53,859 nucleotides of DNA from Pseudoluteimonas sp044226035 (lineage in GTDB: Bacteria > Pseudomonadota > Gammaproteobacteria > Xanthomonadales > Xanthomonadaceae). A program made the position numbers and the translations under genes. Below, in pieces: positions 1 through 7,858 of the stretch. A model generated the notes under the pieces. That model saw only the letters and a list, made by a program, of their open reading frames with translations, made no database searches and was not told the origin of the DNA. Position 1 is the stretch's first letter; each line of letters begins with the position of its first letter. The stretch lies in assembly GCA_044226035.1 (NCBI GenBank), contig JBGAHT010000013.1, positions 1 to 53,859 on the forward strand, read 5' to 3'.

Positions 1-163
1 GCAGCTCGCCGTTGACCACGCCCACGCCGCCCGCACGGCAGGCGGCGATGGCCAGGTCCGGGAGGCAAAGGCCGGCCGGGGTGAAGGCAAAGACGGTGAA
101 TTCGGCCATGGGGACGGCGACTCCTGTCGCGGTTGGCGTGTCGGTGCGGGGGGGCTTGTTCAT
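1..163 (-). CDS. 5' end of a large enzyme, nitronate monooxygenase/PfaD-like N-terminus (partial)
   Basis: Only the first 54 codons are in the window; the gene runs off the left edge. The reading frame starts at an ATG whose first bases overlap the TGA of the gene at 160-1380 (ATGA), so the two are probably translationally coupled. After a short polar leader the protein reads EFTVFAFTPAGLCLPDLAIA, then ACRAGGVGVVNGEL. This pattern (a beta strand, then a glycine-rich turn after 'AIAACRAGG') resembles the start of the TIM barrel in nitronate monooxygenase and PfaD-type flavoenzymes. Such a domain can stand alone or sit at the N-terminus of large polyketide-synthase-like proteins. The second ATG (codon 19) is an alternative start. 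Family assignment is tentative because no catalytic residue is visible. Confidence 0.55.
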   Translation of the reverse strand, partial: MNKPPRTDTPTATGVAVPMAEFTVFAFTPAGLCLPDLAIAACRAGGVGVVNGEL

Positions 164-1380
164 GGCATCGGCACGTTGAAGAGCAGAAGACGCTGGGTGT
201 TGTTGTCGATGTACTGCTGCATGACGACTATCGGCCACGTCGCGGTGGGCGCCGTTTCCATGCGCGCGTACACGTAGCTCACGCCGCTCGTCGGCGCCGG
301 GTGCTCCAGCGTGTACGGCATCGTGAAGGTGTTGCCGCCGTTGGTGCTGCGATAGAACATGAGCCGGCTCGAACCGCTATTGGCCGTTACCACGACATCG
401 CCCGCCACGATCGAGGTCTGGATGTAGGCGGCGTTGATGTTGCCGGTGAGCCACTTCGAGCTCCACGTCCCCGTCGCCGCGTCGTAGCGGGAGTAGCCGA
501 CGCGATTGCCGTCGGTCAAGGACATGTGGATGTTGAACTGCGCGTCGGCGGCGATGCTGAAGTGGCTGGAATAAGGATCGTTGTCGCCGGAGCTGCTCGT
601 GAACACCACCTGCCCGGTCCACGGCTGGTCCAGGGGTGCGCCGTTTTCGCGCGAGGCCCAGAGGATCTGGTTGTGGACCGCGTACACCATGCCCATGCCG
701 GTCGCCGTCGCCACCGGCTTGGCGCTGCGCTCGATCGACAGACTGTCGATATCGCCGAAGGTGAGGCCGGTGTCCACCCAGCCTCCTTGGCGCGAGGTGT
801 TGCGCACCATCTTGATCGAGTAGTCGCCGGTGGCGAGGTCCTCGGCGACGAACGCGAGCCAGATCGTGCCGGTGGCGTCGACCGCCATCGCCGGGTTGAG
901 CGCGTCGTAGTCCGGCGAGGAAAACGCGGTTTCGCTCCACAACGTCTTCCACGCCGGCGTCGCGGTCGGCTTGCGCTGCAGCGCCGTGAACACGACCTGG
1001 CCAGTGGTGTTCGTGTACGTCAGGTAGAGGATGTTCCCGTCCAGGTACCCGTCGGAGAATGCGTTGCGGTCGCTGCCGGGCAGGCGCGGCCCGGGGAACC
1101 AGGACAAACCCCGGTCGGGACTGGAGTAGAGCTGGAGGCTGCCCTGGCTGGCCTGCAACCCTCGATTGATCACCAGGTAGGTTTCGCCGTTGGCGGCTTC
1201 CCACATGTGGTCCTGGTGGCGCAGGGAGATCATCACCTCGGAATTGCCCTGCAGCGGGGTCGGCATGCTGTCGATGCGCGCCGGGCCGGCCGTCGCGTTG
1301 CCGGCGAAGCCCAAGGCGAAGCCCGCGACCATGAGCGCGCGCAGGATCCGACCCATCCACTTCCCCGACATCCGCTTCAT
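160..1380 (-). CDS. Secreted Asp-box (BNR/sialidase-like) beta-propeller protein
   Basis: The product is a 406-residue exported protein of unknown substrate. It begins with a basic N-region, a hydrophobic stretch (ALMVAGFALGFAG) and a likely signal peptidase site near residues 28-30 (ATA-G). The mature part carries clear Asp-box motifs, SSPDRGLSWFPG in the first third and STNGGNTF near the C-terminus, the hairpin signature of sialidases and other six-bladed propellers. I do not see the arginine triad or the FRIP motif of true sialidases, so catalysis is not claimed. The chosen ATG at 1380 lies just behind a GGGGGTGG ribosome-binding site. Its stop overlaps the start of the partial gene at 1-163, so the two form an operon and the protein may act on the same outer-surface process. 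Confidence 0.75.
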   Translation of the reverse strand: MKRMSGKWMGRILRALMVAGFALGFAGNATAGPARIDSMPTPLQGNSEVMISLRHQDHMWEAANGETYLVINRGLQASQGSLQLYSSPDRGLSWFPGPRLPGSDRNAFSDGYLDGNILYLTYTNTTGQVVFTALQRKPTATPAWKTLWSETAFSSPDYDALNPAMAVDATGTIWLAFVAEDLATGDYSIKMVRNTSRQGGWVDTGLTFGDIDSLSIERSAKPVATATGMGMVYAVHNQILWASRENGAPLDQPWTGQVVFTSSSGDNDPYSSHFSIAADAQFNIHMSLTDGNRVGYSRYDAATGTWSSKWLTGNINAAYIQTSIVAGDVVVTANSGSSRLMFYRSTNGGNTFTMPYTLEHPAPTSGVSYVYARMETAPTATWPIVVMQQYIDNNTQRLLLFNVPMP

Positions 1381-1938
1381 AACCACCCCCAAAAAGCACC
1401 GGTGACCGAAGACCAACCCCGGGATCCCCCAACTCCGACCGGCGATGGCGCCGGACCCGGTGTCGTGATCCCTAGCGAAAAGCGTGCCGCGGCGGACCTG
1501 CCGCCCGAAATGCGAACTCCGTATGCTGCAGTACAACGAAAATTGTGGTTTTCGCAGGCCACACCGCCCGCGAGGGTCGGTGGCTTCCTGGGAGAACGTT
1601 TTGGTGCCGCATCCGCCCCCTGGCGACGCGACGGGCGATCGGGCGGCTCCGGTTTTGCCGCCGCCCCACCCGCGCTGGTGGCCTCCATCCTTGGAGCCAC
1701 GCGCCGATCTTCTCATGTTTTTTTTGCGACGCACAACACATAAGCGCTTGAAAACGCTTGACAGCTTGCCGTCCGGGCACCGTTTCACGCCAAGATCCGC
1801 ATTCATGGCCCGGTCCGGTCCGGGGCACTCCGGACCCGAACGGCGCATCCTGTCGAAAGCCTCCGGCATTCCTATTCGATCCATGGGAATGGCCCCGTGC
1901 CACGACGTGGCCCCTCCCCGGACAGGACTCCCGCGCTG
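1381..1938. other. Gene-free region between the Asp-box gene and rluE
   Basis: About 560 bases with no convincing gene on either strand. The longer open frames here lack codon bias and homology that I recognise. It should hold the promoter of the leftward Asp-box gene and that of the rightward rluE. There is a T8 tract near 1717, an AT-richer patch near 1717-1760, and a TTGACA hexamer at about 1758-1763 that could be a rightward -35 box, though no good -10 follows at normal spacing. A short inverted repeat CATTCC...GGAATG lies near 1867-1892. Confidence 0.5.
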
Positions 1939-2191
1939 ATGCTGGTCGCCTTCAACAAGCCCTATGGCGTGCTCTGCCAGTTCACCGACCGCAGCGTGCC
2001 GCCGCGGCCCACGCTGGCTGAATACGGCTTGCCGCCGGGGGTGTACCCCGCCGGTCACAGGACTCCCGCGCTGATGCTGGTCGCCTTCAACAAGCCCTAT
2101 GGCGTGCTCTGCCAGTTCACCGACCGCAGCGTGCCGCCGCGGCCCACGCTGGCTGAATACGGCTTGCCGCCGGGGGTGTACCCCGCCGGTC
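1922..2191 (+). repeat. Perfect 135-bp in-frame tandem duplication
   Basis: Two adjacent copies, 1922-2056 and 2057-2191, are identical at all 135 positions by eye. The unit covers the upstream leader, the ATG and the first 39 codons of the pseudouridine synthase gene. Since 135 is a multiple of three, the frame stays open through both copies. The lack of any difference points to a recent event or an assembly artefact. Confidence 0.95.
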
Positions 2192-2616
2192 GCCTGGATT
2201 TCGACAGCGAGGGCCTGCTGCTGCTCACCGACGACGGCGGGCTCGCGCACCGCCTGACCGACCCGCGCCACAAGCGGCCGAAGACGTACTGGGTGCAGGT
2301 GGAAGGCGATCCGGACGAGGCCCGCCTGGAGGCGTTGCGGCGCGGGGTCGAACTCGGCGACGGCCCCACCCTGCCGGCGCGGGCGACCCGGATCGAGGCG
2401 CCGGCGCTGTGGCCGCGCGACCCGCCGGTGCGCTTCCGCAAGACCGTGCCCGACGCCTGGCTGGAGCTGGTCCTGCGCGAGGGTCGCAACCGCCAGGTGC
2501 GGCGCATGACCGCCGCGGTCGGGTTGCCGACCCTGCGGCTGGTGCGGGTGGGCATGGGCGACGTCGCCCTCGACGCGCTCGCGCCGGGCGAATGGCGGCA
2601 GGTCCCGCCTCGCTGA
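1939..2616 (+). CDS. rluE: 23S rRNA/large-subunit pseudouridine synthase, RluE type, with duplicated N-terminus
   Basis: This enzyme isomerises a uridine in rRNA to pseudouridine (E. coli RluE acts on 23S U2457). The RsuA/RluB/E/F family signature is present: FNKPYGVLCQFT near the start, GRLDFDSEGLLLLTDDG with the catalytic Asp, WLELVLREGRNRQVRRM, and the C-terminal GEWRQ. The protein read from the first ATG is 225 residues and contains the 45-residue segment MLVAFNKPYG...VYPAGH twice. The ATG at 2074 in the second copy gives a normal 180-residue enzyme. Because the duplicated unit also carries the leader, initiation from either copy is possible. A GTG at 1897 would extend the frame further. 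Function is well supported; which start is used is not. Confidence 0.85.
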   Translation: MLVAFNKPYGVLCQFTDRSVPPRPTLAEYGLPPGVYPAGHRTPALMLVAFNKPYGVLCQFTDRSVPPRPTLAEYGLPPGVYPAGRLDFDSEGLLLLTDDGGLAHRLTDPRHKRPKTYWVQVEGDPDEARLEALRRGVELGDGPTLPARATRIEAPALWPRDPPVRFRKTVPDAWLELVLREGRNRQVRRMTAAVGLPTLRLVRVGMGDVALDALAPGEWRQVPPR

Positions 2617-2714
2617 ACCGTTCATCGCAACCCCGGACCCGACGGCTTCGCGCCCCGCCCGCTCTGCTAAGGTTTCCCCGGCCAAGGGATGGCCGTTCGG
2701 GGAACCTCTGGCGT

Positions 2715-3803
2715 ATGGCGAATCCGACTCCGGTTGCCGGTCGCGTGCTCGTGGTCGACGACCAGCCCGCGAACCTGCGTACCTTGACCGTGCTGCTATC
2801 GCGCGTCGGATACGAAGTCGCGACCGTGGCCAACGGTGACGACGCGCTGGCCCAGGCCGAGGCGCGCACGCCCGACCTGATCCTGCTGGACATGATGATG
2901 CCGGGGCGGGACGGCTTCGCCGTGCTCGCCGAGATCCGCCAGCGGCCGGCGCTGCAGGACGTGCCGGTGGTGTTCCTCACCGCCGCCCAGGACCGCGAAC
3001 TGCTGCTGCGCGCCTTCGACGGCGGCGCGGTGGATTACGTGACCAAGCCGTTCATCCCGGAGGAACTGCTGGCGCGGGTGCATGCGCACATCGGGCTCAA
3101 GCTCGCCCGCGACCGGCTCGAACGCGTCGCCCGCGAACGCCAGGAACTGGTGAACCTGGTCGCGCACGACCTCAAGAACCCGCTCACCGGCGTGCTGTTC
3201 GCCAGCGAAATCCTGCTCCAGGACGGCTGCCGGCCCGAACGCGTGCCGCGCTACCTCGAGATGATCCACGGCAGCGCGCAGGACGCGCTCGGCTACATCC
3301 GCCGCTACCTGGAGACGCAGGCCGGCCGGCACGCGCAGGCGGATGCGGCGGCCTCGCTGGGCGAGGCCTTCGCGTGGCTGGTGGAACGCTACGAACTGCA
3401 GTTCGAAAGCCGCGGCATGCGCCTCGAATCGTCCGCGCCCGGCGACGACGCGAAGGTGGCGATCGATCCGCTGGTGCTGCGCCAGGTCGGCGAGAACCTG
3501 CTGGGCAACGCGATGAAGTACGCGCCCGGCAGCGTCGTGGAGCTTTCCGCGCGGCGCGGCGCGGCCGGCTACTGGCGGGTCGTGGTCGAGGATCGCGGAC
3601 CCGGCATCGCCGCCGGGCGGCAGCGCGATCTGTTCAAGCCGTTCGTGCGCCTGATGGACGAGGACCCGGCCGGGGGCCTGTCCAGCGGACTGGGGCTGTC
3701 GCTGGCGCGGCAGATCCTCGCCGACCACGGCGGCGCCTTGTGGTACGAGGACCGCGAGGGCGGCGGTGCGCGCTTCGTGATCGAATTGCCCGCCGCGCCC
3801 TGA
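2715..3803 (+). CDS. Soluble hybrid response regulator-histidine kinase (REC-HisKA-HATPase)
   Basis: A 362-residue cytoplasmic signalling protein with no membrane segment. Residues 10-128 form a receiver domain with the acidic pair D15/D16, phospho-acceptor D59 (LILLDMMMPG) and K111 in VTKPF. A short coiled linker leads to a HisKA domain with the phospho-histidine at H151 (VAHDLKNPL). The ATPase domain follows with N box (ENLLGNAMKYAP), G1 (VEDRGPGI) and G2 (GLGLSLARQ). The REC-first order is typical of regulators that take phosphate from another kinase and then signal onward. No output partner gene is adjacent: the flanking genes are rluE and a leftward membrane protein gene. An extended -10-like TGCTAAGGT lies at 2665-2673, giving a leader of about 35 bases. 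Confidence 0.9.
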   Translation: MANPTPVAGRVLVVDDQPANLRTLTVLLSRVGYEVATVANGDDALAQAEARTPDLILLDMMMPGRDGFAVLAEIRQRPALQDVPVVFLTAAQDRELLLRAFDGGAVDYVTKPFIPEELLARVHAHIGLKLARDRLERVARERQELVNLVAHDLKNPLTGVLFASEILLQDGCRPERVPRYLEMIHGSAQDALGYIRRYLETQAGRHAQADAAASLGEAFAWLVERYELQFESRGMRLESSAPGDDAKVAIDPLVLRQVGENLLGNAMKYAPGSVVELSARRGAAGYWRVVVEDRGPGIAAGRQRDLFKPFVRLMDEDPAGGLSSGLGLSLARQILADHGGALWYEDREGGGARFVIELPAAP

Positions 3804-3812
3804 TCGCGCCGC

Positions 3813-4172
3813 TCAGGGCGCGCTGGCGGACGTGTTCGCGCGGGTGCGCCCGCGCGGTTTCCCGGCGCTGCCGTTCGCGCGCTTCGCCGCAACCCGCCGC
3901 GACTGGCCTTCGATGGCGCCGTCCTCGGCCTGTTGCGCGCGCCGTCGCGCCGCGTACCAGAGCAGGCCCGCGCCGGCGACGGCCGCGACCGCAATGACCG
4001 GATTGCGGCGCACGAACCTGGTCGCGACCTTGGCGCCGCTGCGCACCACGCCGATGGCGGCGCCGGTTTCGACCCATTTCAGCGCGCGATCCGGAACCCG
4101 CGACTTGATCTCCTCGCCCACCTGCGTGGCGAGTTCCAGCGCCCGGTCGGGCAGGCGTTCGATCACGCTCAT
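3813..4172 (-). CDS. DUF883/ElaB-like single-TM protein with basic tail
   Basis: A 119-residue protein. The N-terminal 45 residues are amphipathic (MSVIERLPDRALELATQVGE), followed by a C-terminal-half membrane segment, RRNPVIAVAAVAGAGLLWYA, at about residues 57-76. It resembles the ElaB/YqjD/DUF883 layout, in which a conserved RNP precedes a glycine-rich anchor. Unlike ElaB, a further 45-residue Arg/Lys-rich, low-complexity tail follows the membrane segment. The ATG at 4172 was chosen because AAGGAG lies 7 bases upstream; the longer open frame to 4346 lacks a ribosome-binding site. It converges with the kinase gene, ending 9 bases from it. ElaB-like proteins bind ribosomes or the inner membrane in stationary phase; that role here is inference. 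Confidence 0.65.
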   Translation of the reverse strand: MSVIERLPDRALELATQVGEEIKSRVPDRALKWVETGAAIGVVRSGAKVATRFVRRNPVIAVAAVAGAGLLWYAARRRAQQAEDGAIEGQSRRVAAKRANGSAGKPRGRTRANTSASAP

Positions 4173-4281
4173 GGCTGACTCCTTGTTGGCGAAACGTCGC
4201 CGACAGTGTCGAAGCCGATGCGTTGCGTCCGCGTGAGAATCCGCGCAATCGCGGCTGAACGCACGCAGGCGGATTTCCCGT

Positions 4282-4346
4282 AGGAGCGCCGATTTCGGCG
4301 CGACTTTTCCGAGCAACGCGCCAGTCGCGACTTCCGTCGCTCCCAC
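4282..4346. repeat. Pair of inverted GTAG-type REP-like palindromes
   Basis: The first element, 4282-4306, begins GTAGGAGCGCCGATTTCGGC and ends GCGAC. The second, 4324-4346, is the same type on the other strand (GTGGGAGCGACGGAAGTC, then GCGAC). Each can fold into a small hairpin, and together they form a larger inverted pair. They match the GTAG-headed repeats (SMAG/REP class) known to be scattered between genes of Stenotrophomonas and relatives. They lie between two leftward genes, where such elements often act as mRNA 3'-end stabilisers or terminators. Confidence 0.75.
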
Positions 4347-4357
4347 AAAAACAGATG

Positions 4358-4494
4358 CTCACGTCCCGCGCGGTTTCGCCCGAAGCATGGAATGCGCAGG
4401 GCCGGAGTCGCGTCGCGAGGCAGGACGCCGAGCCCAGCGACTGAAACATCCGTGGCGGCCGCGATCAGCTCAAGTCCCGCGCGGTTTCGCCCGA
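4358..4494. repeat. Short direct repeat of the hrpB 3' end
   Basis: The 27-base segment covering the last codons and stop of hrpB (4468-4494, GCTCAAGTCCCGCGCGGTTT followed by CGCCCGA) recurs with one mismatch at 4357-4383, about 110 bases downstream of the gene. It looks like a small local duplication. No other gene is seen in 4173-4469. Confidence 0.7.
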
Positions 4495-7013
4495 TGCGTC
4501 GCCACCGCGTTCCACGGATCGTCCGGCCACGGGTGTTTCGGATACCGCCCCTTCATTTCCTTCTTCACTTCCGGATAGGTGCGTTCCCAGAAACCGCGCA
4601 GGTCCTGCGTGACCTGCAGCGGCCGGCCGGCCGGCGACAGCAGGTGCAGGGTGAGCGGCACGCGACCCTCGGCGATGCGCGGCGTCTGCGCGAGGCCGAA
4701 CAGTTCCTGCAGCTTCACCGCCAGCACCGGCGATGCGGGTTCGCCGTGGTCGTCGAGCGCGTAGCCGATGTCGCGCTGCATGCCCGAAGGCACCGCGATG
4801 CGCGTGGGCGCGAGCCGGTCGATGCGTTGGCGCAGGTTCCAGTCGACGCCGGATTCCAGCGCTTCGGACAATGCGTCCGCCGACAAGGCATCCAGCCGGG
4901 TCTTGCCGGCGAACGCGGGCCTCAGCCACGCATCGAGCGATGCGAGCAAGGCTTCGTCGGACAGGTCGGGAAGGCCGAGTTCCGGCATCCATGCGCGCAG
5001 GCAGCGCGCGCGCACGCGCCATTGCGACAACGCCTCGCTCCACGGCAACGCGCCAAGCCCGAGTTCGCGCACCGCGTCGACCAGCGCCTGCTGGGCCCGC
5101 TGCGGATCGACGCGCCCCGCGGGTTTCGACGCGAGCACGATGCCGTCGAAGCGTTCGACGCGCTCGCCGACCAGCGCGCGCTTGTCCGCATCCCAGCGCA
5201 CCTCGTCGCCTTCGCGGAAATGCGCGGCGAATTCCCCGCGCAGCATCGCCTCGTCCACCGGCGCGCCGCGCAGCAGCAAGGCATCCTTCGCTTCGAAGCG
5301 CAGTTCGCCGGCGACGATCCACGGCTCGCCGTGCAGGGCCGAATCGTCGAACAGGCGCAGCATGCGGCCGTTGGCGAGCTGGTAGCGCTTCGGGTCGCGC
5401 GGATGCTGCCTGGCGATGCGATCCGGGAACGCGTGCGCGAGCAGGTCGCCGAGTTCGTGCGCAGGCGCATTGGCCGGCGGCGCGGCATCGCAGCGCAGGC
5501 GACGCCGCCACTGCTTCGCGGCCGCGTCGACCGCGGCCAACGCGGAACGGTTCGCGTCGTTCGCAACGCGTCCGGCGCGGAACGCGGCCAACGCGTTCCA
5601 GCGTTCGGCGATGGCGTCGCTGCGGCTGCGCAGCGGATCGCGCGCCTCGACCAGCGCGGCGAGATCGCAGGCCAGCGCGACGCGGCGCGGATCGTTCGTC
5701 GCCAGCAGCATCGCGGCCAGGCGCGGATGCGTGCCCAGCGCGAGCATCTTCCTGCCGCGCGTGGTGATGTTGGCGGTTCCCTCTCCGCTTGCGGGAGAGG
5801 GGGCGCTCAATCCACCCAGCCGCACCAGCAGGTCGCGTCCGGCGGCGAACGCGCCCGCTGGCGGCGGATCGACGAAGCGCAACGCGGCACTGCCCCAGGC
5901 CGCGAGCTCCAGCGCCAGCGGCGCGAGGTCCACTTGCGCGATTTCGGGGCGCCGTTGCGGTTCCAGCCGTTGCGATTGCGGCCACAGCCGGTACGCCCAG
6001 CCATCGGCGACGCGGCCGGCGCGGCCCGCGCGCTGGTCGGCGGAGGCCTGCGAAATGGCGGCGACCTCGAGTCGCGAGAAACCGCTGTTCGGGTCGAAAC
6101 GCGGTTCGCGCGCGAGCCCGCTGTCGATTACCACGCGCACGCCGGGCAAGGTGACGCTGGATTCGGCGACGTTGGTGGCCAGCACCACGCGACGACGGCC
6201 ATCGCCCGCCGGTTGCAGCACGCGCGACTGTTGTTCGACCGGCAATTCACCGTGCAGGGCGAGGACTTCGATTTCCCCCTCTCCCGGCCTTCGGCCACCC
6301 TCTCCCGCGGAGGAGAGAGGGAAAAGCGTGGAAACACGCGCGATCTCGCGCTGCCCCGGCAGGAACACCAGCACGTCGCCCGGATGCGCGGCCAGCGCAT
6401 GTTCGATCGCGCGCCGCGCCTGGTGTTCGAGCGCTTCGTCCTTGCGCGCCGGGAGATGCGCGACCTCGACCGGAAAACCGCGGCCCGCGCTCGACACCCG
6501 CGGCGCATCGAGGAATTGGGCGAGACGCTCGCCATCGAGCGTCGCCGACATGGCGACGATGCGCAGGTCCGGACGCAGCGAGGCCTGCACGTCCAGCGCG
6601 AGCGCGAGCCCGAGGTCGCCGGCGAGATGGCGTTCGTGGAATTCGTCGAACAGCAGCGCGCCGACGCCTTCGAGCATCGGGTCGTCCTGCAACATGCGGG
6701 TGAGGATGCCTTCGGTGACGACCTCGATCCGCGTGTTCGCGCCGACCTTGTTCTCGAAGCGGATGCGGTAGCCGACCGTGTCGCCGACCGCCTCGCCCAA
6801 CTGCTTCGCCATGAAGCCGGCGGCGGCGCGCGCGGCCACGCGCCGCGGTTCCAGCATCACGATCCTGCGGCCGTCGAGCCATCCGGCATCGAGCAGCGCC
6901 AGCGGCACCTGGGTGGTCTTGCCCGCGCCCGGCGGCGCCTCCAGCACCAGGCGCGGGTGCGCGGCGAGCGATTCGACGATGCGTGGCAGCAGTTCGGTGA
7001 TCGGGAATCGCAT
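4470..7013 (-). CDS. hrpB: ATP-dependent helicase HrpB (DEAH-box type)
   Basis: An 847-residue DExH helicase, about the usual length for HrpB (E. coli about 810). Walker A APPGAGKTT is at residues 26-34, DEFH at 123-126, MSATLDG near 155, and motif VI QRAGRAGR in the second RecA fold. The C-terminal HrpB-specific region ends RYPKHPWPDDPWNAVATH, a family hallmark. The physiological role of HrpB is poorly known; it is an RNA-helicase-like ATPase. Two stretches are odd: residues about 232-246 (SSAGEGGRRPGEGE) and about 405-412 (SPASGEG) are encoded by GC-rich palindromes of the intergenic repeat type and are absent from the HrpB proteins I know. The start ATG at 7013 faces tatD across a palindromic repeat. 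Confidence 0.93.
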   Translation of the reverse strand: MRFPITELLPRIVESLAAHPRLVLEAPPGAGKTTQVPLALLDAGWLDGRRIVMLEPRRVAARAAAGFMAKQLGEAVGDTVGYRIRFENKVGANTRIEVVTEGILTRMLQDDPMLEGVGALLFDEFHERHLAGDLGLALALDVQASLRPDLRIVAMSATLDGERLAQFLDAPRVSSAGRGFPVEVAHLPARKDEALEHQARRAIEHALAAHPGDVLVFLPGQREIARVSTLFPLSSAGEGGRRPGEGEIEVLALHGELPVEQQSRVLQPAGDGRRRVVLATNVAESSVTLPGVRVVIDSGLAREPRFDPNSGFSRLEVAAISQASADQRAGRAGRVADGWAYRLWPQSQRLEPQRRPEIAQVDLAPLALELAAWGSAALRFVDPPPAGAFAAGRDLLVRLGGLSAPSPASGEGTANITTRGRKMLALGTHPRLAAMLLATNDPRRVALACDLAALVEARDPLRSRSDAIAERWNALAAFRAGRVANDANRSALAAVDAAAKQWRRRLRCDAAPPANAPAHELGDLLAHAFPDRIARQHPRDPKRYQLANGRMLRLFDDSALHGEPWIVAGELRFEAKDALLLRGAPVDEAMLRGEFAAHFREGDEVRWDADKRALVGERVERFDGIVLASKPAGRVDPQRAQQALVDAVRELGLGALPWSEALSQWRVRARCLRAWMPELGLPDLSDEALLASLDAWLRPAFAGKTRLDALSADALSEALESGVDWNLRQRIDRLAPTRIAVPSGMQRDIGYALDDHGEPASPVLAVKLQELFGLAQTPRIAEGRVPLTLHLLSPAGRPLQVTQDLRGFWERTYPEVKKEMKGRYPKHPWPDDPWNAVATHRAKPRGT
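5779..5801. repeat. Palindromic repeat inside hrpB (copy 1)
   Basis: CCCTCTCCGCTTGCGGGAGA ending GGG forms a near-perfect hairpin (CCCTCTCC/GGAGAGGG). This is the class of short palindrome normally seen between genes in proteobacteria. It is read in frame as part of HrpB, giving an SPASGEG-type insert. Confidence 0.7.
6275..6321. repeat. Palindromic repeat inside hrpB (copy 2)
   Basis: A 47-base segment contains CCCCTCTCCCGGCCTTCGGCC followed by CCTCTCCCGCGGAGGAGAGA and GGG, with several overlapping inverted repeats. It shares the CCCTCTCC core with the copy at 5779 and is also translated in frame (SSAGEGGRRPGEGE). Confidence 0.7.
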
Positions 7014-7022
7014 TCGGCCATT

Positions 7023-7053
7023 GTAGGAGCGCGCCGAAATCGACGCTCCTACA
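7023..7053. repeat. GTAG-type palindrome between hrpB and tatD
   Basis: GTAGGAGCG and its reverse complement CGCTCCTAC flank a 13-base centre (CGCCGAAATCGA region), forming a hairpin. It occupies most of the 48 bases between the divergent hrpB and tatD starts, so it overlaps where their promoters must be. It is the same repeat class as at 4282-4346. Confidence 0.8.
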
Positions 7054-7061
7054 ATAGGCCG

Positions 7062-7850
7062 ATGCAACTCATCGACATCGGCGCCAACCTCACCCACGAC
7101 AGCTTCGACCACGACCGCGACGCGGTGCTGCGGCGCGCGCGCGACGCGGGCGTGGCCAGGATGATCGTCACCGGCGCCTCGCGCGAGCATTCGCCCAAGG
7201 CGCTGGCGCTGGCGCTGGCCCACCCGGGCGTGCTGTTCGCCACCGCCGGCGTGCATCCGCACCACGCGAGCGAGTACACCGACGAATGCGATGCGGAACT
7301 ACGCGCGCTGCTCGCGCACGAGGAAGTCGTCGCGGTCGGCGAATGCGGGCTGGACTACTTCCGCGACTTTTCGCCGCGCCCGGCGCAACGCAAGGCGTTC
7401 GAGCGCCAGTTGCAGATCGCCGCCGACAACGGCAAGCCGCTGTTCCTCCACCAGCGCGAAGCGCATGCCGATTTCCTCGCGATCATGCGCGACTTCGACG
7501 GCAGGCTCGGCCCGGCCGTGGTGCACTGCTTCACCGGCAGCCGCGAGGAACTGTTCGATTGCCTGGACCGGGATTGGCATGTCGGCATCACCGGATGGTT
7601 GTGCGACGAACGCCGCGGCCTGCACCTGCGCGAGCTGGTGAAGCACATCCCCGCGGACCGGCTGATGATCGAGACCGATGCGCCTTATCTCTTGCCGCGC
7701 ACGGTGAAGCCGCAACCCTCGCACCGCCGCAACGAGCCCATGTACCTGGCGCACATCGTCGAGGAGCTGGCGCGCGACCGTGGGGAGGAGGCCGAAGCGA
7801 CCGCGGCGGCGACCTCCGCCACCGCGGCCGCGTTCTTCCGTCTTCCCTGA
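7062..7850 (+). CDS. tatD: TatD-type metal-dependent hydrolase/DNase
   Basis: A 262-residue TIM-barrel hydrolase of the amidohydrolase superfamily, full length. It starts LIDIGANLTHDSFDHDRD, as in E. coli TatD rather than YcfH. The metal ligands are visible in AGVHPHHA, the glutamate in VGECGLDYFRD, the histidine in FLHQREAH, VVHCFTGS, and the aspartate in MIETDAPYLLPR. TatD proteins are 3'-5' exonucleases linked to DNA repair and to quality control of Tat substrates. No tat genes are adjacent here. The ATG at 7062 is 11 bases behind a palindromic repeat with little room for a leader, so the transcript may start very close to the gene. Confidence 0.93.
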   Translation: MQLIDIGANLTHDSFDHDRDAVLRRARDAGVARMIVTGASREHSPKALALALAHPGVLFATAGVHPHHASEYTDECDAELRALLAHEEVVAVGECGLDYFRDFSPRPAQRKAFERQLQIAADNGKPLFLHQREAHADFLAIMRDFDGRLGPAVVHCFTGSREELFDCLDRDWHVGITGWLCDERRGLHLRELVKHIPADRLMIETDAPYLLPRTVKPQPSHRRNEPMYLAHIVEELARDRGEEAEATAAATSATAAAFFRLP

Positions 7851-7858
7851 CGTCCCGC

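Noticed and set aside
1758..1763. TTGACA as rluE promoter
   Set aside because: No convincing -10 at 16-18 bases, and the site is about 180 bases upstream of the gene; kept only as a remark.
160..2685. 841-codon open frame on the minus strand spanning rluE and the Asp-box gene
   Set aside because: Only its 3' half is the real Asp-box gene; the upstream part is antisense to rluE and the leader, and contains the 135-bp repeat read backwards.
4173..4346. N-terminal extension of the ElaB-like protein to position 4346
   Set aside because: The extension would translate the REP palindromes and lacks a ribosome-binding site; AAGGAG marks the ATG at 4172.
4392..7850. 1152-codon open frame on the plus strand
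   Set aside because: Antisense shadow of hrpB caused by high GC; only the tatD part from 7062 is coding.
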